From positions 1-41,194 of the forward strand of contig NZ_LASA01000089.1 of assembly GCF_001562015.1 (NCBI RefSeq): a stretch of 41,194 nt of DNA, in the 5' to 3' direction. This DNA is from Endozoicomonas arenosclerae. Its GTDB lineage: Bacteria; Pseudomonadota; Gammaproteobacteria; Pseudomonadales; Endozoicomonadaceae. The translations under genes and the position numbers were made by a program. This document shows, piece by piece, positions 1 to 7,568 of the stretch (its first letter is position 1; the number at the start of each line of letters is the position of its first letter). The notes under the pieces were generated by a model that saw only the letters and a list, made by a program, of their open reading frames with translations, was not told the DNA's origin and made no database searches.

Positions 1-451
1 GGATACCCCGGTGAGCAGGAGGGCTTAGTTCTCCAGTGACTACCAGAACCGAGCAGAATTCCCCGGCCATGCCAAAACCCTGCAGCAGTCTCATCAATAC
101 CAGCAGCAAAGGAGCCAGAATACCTGCGGTCTGAACATCAGGCAGACAGCCAATCCCAAACGTACCCAATCCCGTAGTAAAGCTGCATAGCAACAGGGCT
201 GTTCGCCGATTGGTTCTATCACCAATCCAACCAATAATCAGGGCGCTGACAGGCCTGATCAACATACTGGTGGCAAAAACTGCGAAAGTCTGTATCAGGG
301 AAACCAGCCGGTTATCAGCGGGGAAAAAGAGCGTGGAAAGCACCGGGGTCATCAAACCGTAAACAATATAATCAAAGTACTCGATCACATTGCCGGACAG
401 CATGCCTGTCAACTGAGTTGGGGTCAGAGACCTTGATACTCGCGCTTTCAT
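1..451 (-). CDS. MFS transporter, metabolite:H+ symporter (ProP/MHS-like), N-terminal part
   Basis: The reading frame starts at the ATG complementary to 449-451 and runs off the left edge, so about 150 N-terminal residues are visible. The hallmark of the MHS branch of the major facilitator superfamily is present: GNVIEYFDYIVYG near residue 19, matching the family pattern GNxxEWFDFxxYG. The loop 2-3 motif follows as RPVSALIIGWIGDRTNRR, and then RLLQGFGMAGEF as in other members. Several hydrophobic helices are evident. The family imports small solutes such as osmolytes or organic acids with protons across the inner membrane; the substrate cannot be told from this part. The gene is divergent from the polyamine operon. 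An AGGAAAG sequence lies a little far upstream of the ATG. Family assignment is firm, function is open. Confidence 0.85.
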   Translation of the reverse strand, partial: MKARVSRSLTPTQLTGMLSGNVIEYFDYIVYGLMTPVLSTLFFPADNRLVSLIQTFAVFATSMLIRPVSALIIGWIGDRTNRRTALLLCSFTTGLGTFGIGCLPDVQTAGILAPLLLVLMRLLQGFGMAGEFCSVLVVTGELSPPAHRGI

Positions 452-629
452 TCTGTTCAGCTCTTTCCTGTTAGAGAGAACAGAGTAGTCAATAGCTACC
501 CATTCGCGGCTTGAAATCTACTGACAGATAAAATCCCCTCTATCCGGTGAACTTTCCTAAAGCCCAAGACTCAAAATCTGCGATCCCTCCAAAGGCTGAC
601 CCTGACATGGATTAATTGTGCCTCAGGGG

Positions 630-658
630 TTGTCATCTGGGCATTTCGAGGGTTTAAT
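630..658 (+). promoter_or_regulatory. Predicted sigma70 promoter of the spe operon
   Basis: A TTGTCA element (630-635, one mismatch to TTGACA) and a TTTAAT element (653-658, one mismatch to TATAAT) are separated by exactly 17 bases. It is the best promoter-like pair I found upstream of speE. Transcription would begin near 665, leaving a leader of about 420 nucleotides before the speE start codon. Confidence 0.5.
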
Positions 659-759
659 TCGCGCACTCAAAACAAGCTTGCCCTATTGAACTTCCTATCG
701 AAATTCAAAGGGCTATAAACGATCCCAATACTGAGGAACATATGGTTCTCAAGGCCTGA

Positions 760-807
760 ACCGTGTGCTGATTCGGCGGTAATTATCCGCTGATATAACC
801 ACACGGT
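760..807 (+). promoter_or_regulatory. Stem-loop in the spe operon leader
   Basis: ACCGTGTG at 760-767 pairs perfectly with CACACGGT at 800-807. Inside lies a second short stem, GCGG (776-779) with CCGC (787-790). The structure ends about 12 bases before a GGAG Shine-Dalgarno-like site that serves a small ORF. It could be an attenuator or a ligand-responsive element, or a protein-binding site. Function is inferred only from position. Confidence 0.35.
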
Positions 808-831
808 GACTACAGATTTAGGAGCACTACA

Positions 832-972
832 TTGACAAAAGCTATGCTGTTTTACTGCGACCTCCCGGGTTGCAGCCTGTCAGATTATCCCTCCAGGTGC
901 CCGGATTCTGTATGCCTGTTCCTCAATCGGCTCAAGGGTCGTACCTCTGGCCAGAGTGAATCCCCTTTATAA
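832..972 (+). CDS. Possible 46-residue leader peptide or small protein upstream of speE
   Basis: A TTG start at 832 lies 8 bases after a GGAG site and opens a 46-codon ORF ending in TAA at 970-972. An internal ATG (codon 5, 844) is an alternative start. The product is short and cysteine-rich (five Cys) and has no signal peptide or membrane segment. It sits inside the predicted leader of the polyamine operon, after the stem-loop at 760-807 and 111 bases before speE. Polyamine genes in other bacteria can be controlled by upstream ORFs (for example speFL ahead of speF in enterobacteria), but this peptide does not look like SpeFL. It may be a chance ORF. Confidence 0.3.
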   Translation: MTKAMLFYCDLPGCSLSDYPSRCPDSVCLFLNRLKGRTSGQSESPL

Positions 973-1083
973 AAGGTTTCCATTCGCTGCTGGTTCTCAT
1001 TTCCAGACTCTCTCTATCCTGTCCTGGCAACTGGCTGGTGGACCTTCCCGTTATTGAAGGTCAGTTTTAGAAGGAAAAGCATC

Positions 1084-1962
1084 ATGCTGAAAGACAACAC
1101 ATACCTTGAGACCCTCTATGATGGCTACGGCCAGAGCTTTTCCGTAGACGAGATGCTGTTCGAGCAGAAAACCGAACATCAGCATCTGGTCATTTTCAAC
1201 AACAAAATGTTTGGCCGCATGATGGCACTGGACGGTGTCATCCAGACCACTGAAAAAGATGAGTTCATCTATCACGAGATGATGACTCATGTACCGATTC
1301 TGACTCACGGCAATGCCAAGCGTGTTCTGATCATTGGTGGTGGTGACGGTGGCATCCTGCGTGAGGTGCTGAAGCACAAGAATGTTGAACACGTCACCAT
1401 GGTGGAAATTGATGGTGCCGTCGTCGATATGTGCAAAAAATGGCTGCCCAACCACTCTGCCGGTGCTTATGAAGACCCTCGCGCTAACCTCGTAATCGAC
1501 GATGGCATCAACTTTGTCAGCGACAGCGAGAAGACTCCGGATGGCAGCTTTGACGTCATTATTTCTGACTGCACAGACCCCATTGGTCCCGGTGAAGTCC
1601 TGTTCTCATCGGACTTCTACGCAGGCTGCAAACGTCTGCTGAAAGATGGCGGTATCTTCGTAGCCCAAAATGGCGTCTGCTTCATGCAGCTGGATGAAGT
1701 TGAGACCACCACACGCCGTCTTGGTCACTATATGGAAGACTGCTACTTCTACAGTGCAGCCGTTCCTACCTATGTTGGCGGCATCATGACCTTTGCCTGG
1801 GGGTCAGATAACCCACAAGCACGTAATGTTTCGCTGGAAACGGTGACTGATCGTTTTGAAGCTTGTGGTATTGAAACCCGTTATTACACACCCGCTATCC
1901 ACAAGGCAGCCTTTGCTCTGCCCAGATACGTAGAAAAGGCGATACAGAAGGTCAATGACTAA
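1084..1962 (+). CDS. speE: Spermidine synthase
   Basis: A 292-residue cytosolic aminopropyltransferase that moves the aminopropyl group of decarboxylated S-adenosylmethionine to putrescine. The sequence follows E. coli SpeE along its whole length. The dcSAM-binding glycine-rich motif [14 protein letters not shown] is present, as are the acidic VEID strand end, the IDDG segment and the catalytic-loop sequence [12 protein letters not shown], with [14 protein letters not shown] near the end. I chose the ATG at 1084 because AGAAGGA lies just upstream and because homology begins there; a TTG at 1054 in the same frame would add ten unlikely residues. The gene is first in the operon and overlaps speA by 8 bases, so the two are probably translationally coupled. 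Confidence 0.95.
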   Translation: MLKDNTYLETLYDGYGQSFSVDEMLFEQKTEHQHLVIFNNKMFGRMMALDGVIQTTEKDEFIYHEMMTHVPILTHGNAKRVLIIGGGDGGILREVLKHKNVEHVTMVEIDGAVVDMCKKWLPNHSAGAYEDPRANLVIDDGINFVSDSEKTPDGSFDVIISDCTDPIGPGEVLFSSDFYAGCKRLLKDGGIFVAQNGVCFMQLDEVETTTRRLGHYMEDCYFYSAAVPTYVGGIMTFAWGSDNPQARNVSLETVTDRFEACGIETRYYTPAIHKAAFALPRYVEKAIQKVND

Positions 1963-3904
1963 TCCTTTATCCGGTGAACCGTTGATTGAAAGTGGCTGGA
2001 GCGTTGAAGAATCACGTTCCACCTACAATGCCCGCTACTGGAGCCAGGGCTATTTCGATATCAACGACAATGGCGAAGTAGTTTACTTGCCCAAGGGCAG
2101 GCCTGCTGTCAGCCTGAACAATATTGCCGCCCAACTGGTTCGCAAGGGTGCCTCTCTGCCTGTTCTGGTTCGATTCCCGGAAATTCTTCACGACCGGGTT
2201 AATACTCTGTGTGATGCCTTTAACCAGGCCATTGGTGAGTACGGTTACCGCAATGATTATCTGGCGGTATACCCCATCAAGGTTAATCAGCAAAGAGCCG
2301 TGGTTGAAGAGATCCTTGAGAGTCAGGCGGCCAGACAGGATCGTCAGCTGGGACTGGAAGCAGGCAGTAAGCCAGAACTGCTGGCTGTATTGGCTATGGC
2401 CAACAGAGCCAGTTCCGTCATTGTCTGCAACGGCTACAAGGACAGGGAATACATTCGTCTGGCCCTGATCGGTGAAAAACTAGGACATCAGGTTTATATT
2501 GTTCTGGAAAAAATCACCGAACTGGAAATGATCCTGAAGGAAGCCGATGAACTGGGCGTCAAACCCAGATTAGGCCTAAGAGTCAGACTCGCTTCCCAGG
2601 GTAAAGGCAAATGGCAGGCCAGTGGTGGTGAAAAATCCAAGTTTGGTCTGTCCGCCAGCCAGGTTCTGAATGTCATCAACCGGCTCAAAGACAGTGGCAA
2701 TATGGACTGTCTGCAGCTGCTGCATTTCCATCTGGGTTCCCAGATGTCGAATATTCGCGATATCCGCAAGGGCATCAGCGAGTGTGCGCGTGTTTATGCT
2801 GAGCTTTATCGACTGGGTGCACCTATTCACTGCCTGGACGTGGGCGGTGGTCTGGCTGTTGATTACGAAGGTACTCGCAGCCAAAGCACCTGCTCCATGA
2901 ATTACAGTCTTCAGGAATATGCGAACAATATCGTTTATACCCTGGGCGACCTGTGCGCTGAACAGGAAATTCCTGTTCCAAGAATTATTTCCGAGTCCGG
3001 TAGAAATCTGACGGCTCACCATGCGGTACTGATCACTGATGTAGTCGGTGTTGAGAGTTATGAGCCAGAAGAGCCAGAAGCTCCCAGTAAAGACGCACCA
3101 CAACTTCAGCACAACATGTGGCGTTCCTGGCAGGACCTGGTGAAAGGCGTTGAACAGAGAGCCCTGGTTGAACTGTTCCACGACACACAAAGCGACCTTT
3201 CTGAAGTGCACACCCAGTTCGGGATGGGACTGCTGGATCTGGAACAAAGAGCCTGGGCAGAAAGCATAAACCTGCGCATCTGCTATGAGCTGTCCAAGAG
3301 GTTGTCTCACAAGAATCGGTCTCACAGACCGCTGATTGATGAGCTAAGTGAAAAGCTGGCGGACAAGTTCTATGTGAATTTCTCTCTGTTCCAGTCGTTG
3401 CCTGATGCCTGGGGTATTGATCAGGTGTTCCCGGTGCTGCCTCTCTCTGGATTGAATCGTCCACCCGAGAAGCGTGCTGTCATGCTGGATATTACCTGTG
3501 ACTCCGATGGCACTATTGATCAATATGTTGATGGGCAAGGTATAGAAACCACACTGCCGGTGCCTGAATGGCATCCGGACAAGCCCTACATGATTGGTAT
3601 TTTCCTGGTGGGTGCATATCAGGAAATTCTTGGTGATATGCACAACCTGTTTGGCGACACCGACACTGTATCCGTCCGTGTTACCGACCTGGGACTGCTT
3701 GAAATATTTGATTTCCAGTCCGGTGATACCGTTGAAGATGTTTTGAGGTACGTGAATCTGAAACCGGAAAGCTTTCTGCACACCTACCAAAAGCTGGTGG
3801 AGGAGTATCTGCCAGAATCCAGCCGCGCAACTGTGCTGGAAGAACTGGAAGCAGGCCTGAAGGGCTACACCTACCTTGAACACCTGGGAGGAAATGAGCT
3901 GTGA
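1955..3904 (+). CDS. speA: Biosynthetic arginine decarboxylase
   Basis: A 649-residue PLP enzyme that converts arginine to agmatine and CO2 (E. coli SpeA has 658 residues). The PLP-binding lysine is K109 in VYPIKVNQ. Other fold III decarboxylase signatures are [10 protein letters not shown], the glycine-rich phosphate loop [20 protein letters not shown], and the C-terminal [11 protein letters not shown] with the catalytic cysteine. The N-terminal [23 protein letters not shown] segment is typical of the SpeA branch rather than ornithine decarboxylase. The ATG overlaps the end of speE, and the stop codon overlaps the start of the next gene as TGATG. Together with speB downstream it defines the agmatine route to putrescine. 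Confidence 0.96.
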   Translation: MTNPLSGEPLIESGWSVEESRSTYNARYWSQGYFDINDNGEVVYLPKGRPAVSLNNIAAQLVRKGASLPVLVRFPEILHDRVNTLCDAFNQAIGEYGYRNDYLAVYPIKVNQQRAVVEEILESQAARQDRQLGLEAGSKPELLAVLAMANRASSVIVCNGYKDREYIRLALIGEKLGHQVYIVLEKITELEMILKEADELGVKPRLGLRVRLASQGKGKWQASGGEKSKFGLSASQVLNVINRLKDSGNMDCLQLLHFHLGSQMSNIRDIRKGISECARVYAELYRLGAPIHCLDVGGGLAVDYEGTRSQSTCSMNYSLQEYANNIVYTLGDLCAEQEIPVPRIISESGRNLTAHHAVLITDVVGVESYEPEEPEAPSKDAPQLQHNMWRSWQDLVKGVEQRALVELFHDTQSDLSEVHTQFGMGLLDLEQRAWAESINLRICYELSKRLSHKNRSHRPLIDELSEKLADKFYVNFSLFQSLPDAWGIDQVFPVLPLSGLNRPPEKRAVMLDITCDSDGTIDQYVDGQGIETTLPVPEWHPDKPYMIGIFLVGAYQEILGDMHNLFGDTDTVSVRVTDLGLLEIFDFQSGDTVEDVLRYVNLKPESFLHTYQKLVEEYLPESSRATVLEELEAGLKGYTYLEHLGGNEL

Positions 3905-4833
3905 TGTTCTTCGAAGGCTCTGAGAAAAAAGTGGAAGTCATTACAGCGGCTGAAGCGGGTTCCCTGCGTGGGCTGGGTAAAGACTTCTGGTCAGGGGTTG
4001 TGGCCAAGGCTCAGGCTGAAATCCTGACCACACTCAGCAATGATTATTGCGACGCTTACCTGCTATCCGAGTCCAGCCTGTTTGTCTGGGAAGATCGTTT
4101 TCTGATGCTGACCTGCGGTACAACCACCCTGGCCGATGCATTCCTGTATTTCCTCGATCACGTGGCCGATGAGCATATTCTGTTTGCCAGCTTCCAGCGC
4201 AAGAACGAATATCAGTCACATCTGCAGAAAACGTCTTTTGAAGAAGATATCAACCGCATCCAGTCCGAGCTCAAGGGCACGGCATTCCGCCTCGGCAGTC
4301 TGGATAGCCACCACAACTATATCTTCCATCTGGATCGTCCTTATACGCCCGAGGTGGATGATCAGACCAGCGAACTGTTGATGTATCATATCAAGGGCGA
4401 AGGGGCTCAATATCTGCGCAGTGAAGGTCAAACCATTGAAGGTATACGCAAGTTGCTGAGGCTGGACGAGATACTACCCGGCTTTGAGTTGAGTGACTGG
4501 CTGTTTGAGCCTTTTGGTTATTCTCTGAATGCCATCAAGGGTGACCGTTACGCCACCTTCCATATCACACCTCAGGAAGAGAGCTCTTATGTGAGTTTTG
4601 AAACCAACCTGAATATGGAAGACACCGCCATTCTGGAAAAACTGCTGGAAGCTCTGCGTCCGGGCAGTTGGGACCTGATTGGCTTTAATGCACCCGCACC
4701 GCTGCGGGAAAATGGCGAATTCAGTTGTCTGACAGAGTGCCTTCTGCCTCTCAAGTGTGGTTATGATATGAGTTTCAATCATTACCAGCACAAAGAGCAG
4801 CGCCCGGTACAAGCCGTGGAACTGACAGGATAA
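3904..4833 (+). CDS. speD: S-adenosylmethionine decarboxylase proenzyme, eukaryotic type
   Basis: The product makes decarboxylated SAM, the aminopropyl donor for SpeE, using a self-generated pyruvoyl group. It does not resemble E. coli SpeD or the short Bacillus/archaeal form, but matches human AMD1. FFEGSEK (residues 2-8) matches human [15 protein letters not shown] contains the self-cleavage Glu56-Ser57 pair, TCGTT the catalytic Cys71, GYSLN Ser207, and FHITP His220; SYVSFETNL is identical to the human block. The spacing Ser57-Cys71 equals human Ser68-Cys82. Differences are one residue fewer between Ser207 and His220, and Gln224 where human has Glu247, a substrate-ribose contact as I recall. 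Length is 309, against 334 in human. ATG 3904 overlaps the speA stop; GTG 3901 is an alternative at better distance from GGGAGG. The symbol denotes function, not homology to E. coli speD. Confidence 0.93.
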   Translation: MFFEGSEKKVEVITAAEAGSLRGLGKDFWSGVVAKAQAEILTTLSNDYCDAYLLSESSLFVWEDRFLMLTCGTTTLADAFLYFLDHVADEHILFASFQRKNEYQSHLQKTSFEEDINRIQSELKGTAFRLGSLDSHHNYIFHLDRPYTPEVDDQTSELLMYHIKGEGAQYLRSEGQTIEGIRKLLRLDEILPGFELSDWLFEPFGYSLNAIKGDRYATFHITPQEESSYVSFETNLNMEDTAILEKLLEALRPGSWDLIGFNAPAPLRENGEFSCLTECLLPLKCGYDMSFNHYQHKEQRPVQAVELTG

Positions 4834-4837
4834 GATC

Positions 4838-5764
4838 ATGACTACGCTGACAAAAAGGGAAGACCATTCCCTCTACGCCAATGCCTTTGGCTTTCTGCGA
4901 CAGCCTCTGGATTTTGATCCTGCACAGTCCAGTGCTGACGTCATCATTACCGGCATCCCTTTTGACCTGGCTACAACAGGTCGCAGTGGCAGTCGCTTTG
5001 GCCCTGAAGCCATTCGAAAAGCTTCTGTGAATCTGGCCTGGGAGGGCAAACGCTGGCCCTGGTTTTTCAATCTGAAAGATCACCTCTCTGTGGCTGACTG
5101 TGGCGACCTGGTGTTTGAATGCGGCAACGCTCAGGATATGAGCGATACCCTGTTCAAACACGCTGACCAGCTACTGGCTGCAGGCAAAAAGATGCTGACT
5201 TTTGGCGGAGACCACTTCGTAACCCTGCCATTGCTTAGAGCCCATGCAAAACATCATGGTCCTCTGGCACTGGTGCACTTTGATGCTCATACCGACGACT
5301 ATGATCTGGGCGGCAAGTTCGACCACGGAACCATGTTTCATCATGCTCAGGTTGAAGGGTTAATTGACGCCTCCGCTTCAACCCAGATTGGCATTCGTAC
5401 CACTTACGACCACAAGAACACGCCTTTTAATGTTCTTGATGCCAGCTACGTGAACAGTGGCCGGGTGGAAGAGATTGTCAGGAAAATACACGATACAGTG
5501 GGTAATCGCCGTGTTTATCTGACCTTTGATATCGACTGCCTGGACCCAGCCTATGCACCGGGTACAGGAACGCCTGTTTGTGGCGGACTGACCTCGGACA
5601 GAGCTCTGCACTTGCTGAGAGGCTTAAAGGGTCTGGATATTGTCGGAATGGACGTCGTTGAAGTCGCACCGGCTTATGATCATGCCGATATCACCGCTCT
5701 GGCTGGCGCCACTATTGCTCTTGAGATGCTTTACCTTCAGGCATCAAAATTAAAAGCTATCTGA
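4838..5764 (+). CDS. speB: Agmatinase (agmatine ureohydrolase)
   Basis: A 308-residue member of the arginase/agmatinase family, predicted to hydrolyse agmatine to putrescine and urea in the cytosol. The dimanganese ligands are visible: GGDHF (His126), DAHTDDYD (Asp149, His151, Asp153) and [16 protein letters not shown] (Asp231, Asp233). The gene starts 4 bases after the speD stop with AGGATAAG as ribosome-binding site. It closes a four-gene operon that leads from arginine through agmatine and putrescine to spermidine. Arginase or another ureohydrolase is possible from sequence alone, but the adjacent speA makes agmatinase much the best reading. Confidence 0.93.
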   Translation: MTTLTKREDHSLYANAFGFLRQPLDFDPAQSSADVIITGIPFDLATTGRSGSRFGPEAIRKASVNLAWEGKRWPWFFNLKDHLSVADCGDLVFECGNAQDMSDTLFKHADQLLAAGKKMLTFGGDHFVTLPLLRAHAKHHGPLALVHFDAHTDDYDLGGKFDHGTMFHHAQVEGLIDASASTQIGIRTTYDHKNTPFNVLDASYVNSGRVEEIVRKIHDTVGNRRVYLTFDIDCLDPAYAPGTGTPVCGGLTSDRALHLLRGLKGLDIVGMDVVEVAPAYDHADITALAGATIALEMLYLQASKLKAI

Positions 5765-5779
5765 CAATATGTTCATCGA

Positions 5780-5813
5780 GGGCTGAAGTGTCAATATTGA
5801 TGCTCAGCCTTTT
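5780..5813 (+). terminator. Rho-independent terminator of the spe operon
   Basis: GGCTGA (5781-5786) pairs with TCAGCC (5804-5809), with further inner pairing between GTGTCAA and TTGATGC, and TTTTAATTCTTT follows. It lies 16 bases after the speB stop codon. Confidence 0.7.
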
Positions 5814-5880
5814 AATTCTTTCGGAGTGAGGAAACTTTCTCAATATGTAGTTATAGACTCATTATGGCATTAATGGGCCA

Positions 5881-5905
5881 GGCTCTGTTCAAACTAAATG
5901 TTGTT
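5881..5905 (+). repeat. Left terminal inverted repeat of the IS1595-like element
   Basis: A 25-bp repeat with 24 matches to the reverse complement of 6977-7001. The transposase stop codon (5889-5891) lies inside it. Confidence 0.88.
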
Positions 5906-6920
5906 TTGCCCAGCGTATAGAAATTTGATCTAAAAAGCTTTCTTCTGAGAATGTCAGAGTCTTTTCCCGAGTCTTAAGATATCGCTTCCAGCCTAGGTAT
6001 CGAGAAAGGTATTTCGTTGCCACTCCCTTGAAAAAACCATTGATCCAGCGTTTCAGTTCACTGTGATAAGCATTCACCGTCTGGATATGAAAAATGCCTT
6101 CCTTGACGTACTGACCCGCATTGGTCACCAGTGTTTTTACGGTGACATTCAGCTTCTCTGCCAGACTATCGTGTGACATGTGACCATCAAGACACATCGT
6201 ACTGCCTGCCTGGACTCTGCCGCTTAGATGTGAAGTCAGTTCCTCAGTGCAGACGTGCTTAAGAACAGCGTCGACAACATGGTGGTTCCGGTCACAGGCC
6301 ACCATCACAGGAATTTTCTTAACGGGAGCTGCTGACCCATCTTGAACTCCGGCCAGTTTTTTTCTGGCACTCATGCCGCCACGCTTGCGGGCAGGAACCT
6401 CAAGCTTTCGCTGCCCCTTGTGTGATTCGCGGAAAAAGGTTTCATCTTCTTCCAGAATGCCTGAGAGCTGTCCGTAGGCATCGGACTCAACCACCGCCAT
6501 CAAACGGTGCCGTAAATGAAAAGATGTGTTCAATGAAACACCGCACTTGGCTGCTGCGGGACGCAGCGTAGTGCTTCCATCCATACACTCAAGATACTGA
6601 TCCAGTTTATCTCTGACGCGCAGGTGAGCCAGAGGGGACTTGGTCAGGGCATTGAAGGTACGTTGACACTGCTTGCAGCGATAGCGTTGGTGCCCGGCAT
6701 GGACTCCCCAACGCTTGACTGACTCAGAGTGACAATGGGGGCAAACGGGATTCTGGTCAAAGTAATACTTGAGTCTTTCCAGCAGACGGGATTGACCTGA
6801 CACCTCCTGCTTATCATAAGAATCGAGTGGCGGCGAAAGCGTTTTATGAAGGATGGTAATCTGCTCAGGAGACATTACGGGTATAGACTGCAGAACGTCT
6901 TGAAACTGTTCGGATTGCAT
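5889..6920 (-). CDS. IS1595-family (ISXO2-like) transposase
   Basis: The product has an N-terminal zinc ribbon of the form CPHC...CKQC (Cys60, 63, 82, 85) that is typical of IS1595 transposases, followed by a DDE/DDN-type catalytic domain. Visible catalytic-region motifs are EEDETFF, a central MVACDRNHHVVDAV, CLDGHMSHD, and VNAYHSELKRWINGFFKGVA, with the family ending KYLSRYLGWKRYL. The third acidic position appears to be Asn, as in other IS1595 members. I prefer the ATG at 6920 because GGAG lies 8 bases upstream and a TATACT element at 6963-6968 would place transcription start close to the earlier ATG at 6953, which has no ribosome-binding site. The frame is intact, so the element may be active. 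Confidence 0.9.
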   Translation of the reverse strand: MQSEQFQDVLQSIPVMSPEQITILHKTLSPPLDSYDKQEVSGQSRLLERLKYYFDQNPVCPHCHSESVKRWGVHAGHQRYRCKQCQRTFNALTKSPLAHLRVRDKLDQYLECMDGSTTLRPAAAKCGVSLNTSFHLRHRLMAVVESDAYGQLSGILEEDETFFRESHKGQRKLEVPARKRGGMSARKKLAGVQDGSAAPVKKIPVMVACDRNHHVVDAVLKHVCTEELTSHLSGRVQAGSTMCLDGHMSHDSLAEKLNVTVKTLVTNAGQYVKEGIFHIQTVNAYHSELKRWINGFFKGVATKYLSRYLGWKRYLKTREKTLTFSEESFLDQISIRWAKQHLV

Positions 6921-6976
6921 GGCCGGAACTCCACATCGCACGACAAATTTCATGCTTTTGCAGTATAGATCATATT

Positions 6977-7001
6977 AACAACATTTAGTTTGAACTGAGC
7001 C
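6977..7001 (-). repeat. Right terminal inverted repeat of the IS1595-like element
   Basis: Partner of 5881-5905 with one mismatch at the sixth base from the outer end. It lies just upstream of the transposase promoter region, where a TATACT-like element reads on the minus strand at 6963-6968. Confidence 0.88.
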
Positions 7002-7049
7002 AGACTCAGGCTTTGTATAAATTTAAATTTTGTGCCTTGTAGAGGCTTA

Positions 7050-7568
7050 TTATGAAAAGGTAATCAGGTATTTGTCCCAGATGTTCTTTAAAAAAGTTTT
7101 TTCTGCATCTGACATTAAATCAGAGTCAAGCCAATCAAAATACATTTCTTTCAATGTTTCTAATGTGCAAGGATAAGACTCTCTAAGAAAATCATGATCA
7201 CCAGAGATAATATAAAATCTATTAAGTTGATCCTTGAAATATATAAATTCAAAATCAATCGAAGTCAAACATAGATACTGATTGCTATATTTTACATTCA
7301 ATTCAAGTATTTTTTCTTTTGAAGTCTCAAAAACAGAGCACGTTGTCCTCCCTTCAAATTCAAAAGCTATACTAATTATTTTTCTTTTTATATTCTTTTG
7401 AATAGCACTTGAAACCCACTCTGCCTCCATTGGATTAATAAAATCTGCAATAGGTAAACACTCCCAACCATTTCGTTTTAGCTTCATTGGTAATATCATG
7501 TAATCTTTATCTAACCAATCAGCCATAAATTTTTTTGAGAGTTCAAATAACTCTTGATCATCAATCAT
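7050..7568 (-). CDS. Putative immunity protein paired with the upstream secreted protein
   Basis: A 172-residue, acidic, aromatic-rich soluble protein with no signal peptide or membrane segment. I do not recognise the family. It is much richer in A+T than the core genes around it, a common sign of recent transfer. The ATG at 7568 overlaps the upstream stop codon as ATGATTGA and has GAGG about 7 bases upstream, so it was preferred over the ATG at 7592, which has no ribosome-binding site. The 8-base overlap with a gene whose C-terminus looks like a polymorphic-toxin end is the usual layout of a toxin followed by its immunity gene. The role is inferred from this layout only. Confidence 0.6.
   Translation of the reverse strand: MIDDQELFELSKKFMADWLDKDYMILPMKLKRNGWECLPIADFINPMEAEWVSSAIQKNIKRKIISIAFEFEGRTTCSVFETSKEKILELNVKYSNQYLCLTSIDFEFIYFKDQLNRFYIISGDHDFLRESYPCTLETLKEMYFDWLDSDLMSDAEKTFLKNIWDKYLITFS

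Larger units (their letters stand above)
5881..7001 (-). mobile_element. IS1595-family insertion sequence
   Basis: A 1121-bp element bounded by 25-bp terminal inverted repeats (5881-5905 and 6977-7001) that differ at one position (GGCTCTGTTC against GGCTCAGTTC). It contains one transposase gene that fills nearly the whole element. IS1595 elements usually make 8-bp target duplications. The flanking bases (ATGGGCCA on the left, AGACTCAG on the right) are not a duplication, nor did shifting the ends by several bases reveal one. The element sits at the boundary between the spe operon and the toxin/immunity region. Confidence 0.88.

Noticed and set aside
832-837. TTGACA as a -35 promoter box for speE
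   Set aside because: No -10 element stands at 15-19 bases downstream; the TTG is better explained as a possible start codon after GGAG.
1051-1455. Open frame on the minus strand inside speE
   Set aside because: It is antisense to a well-conserved enzyme gene and its product has no recognisable features; it is a coding shadow.
2576-3325. 249-codon minus-strand frame inside speA
   Set aside because: Long only because the antisense frame of speA lacks stops; no ribosome-binding site and no family resemblance.
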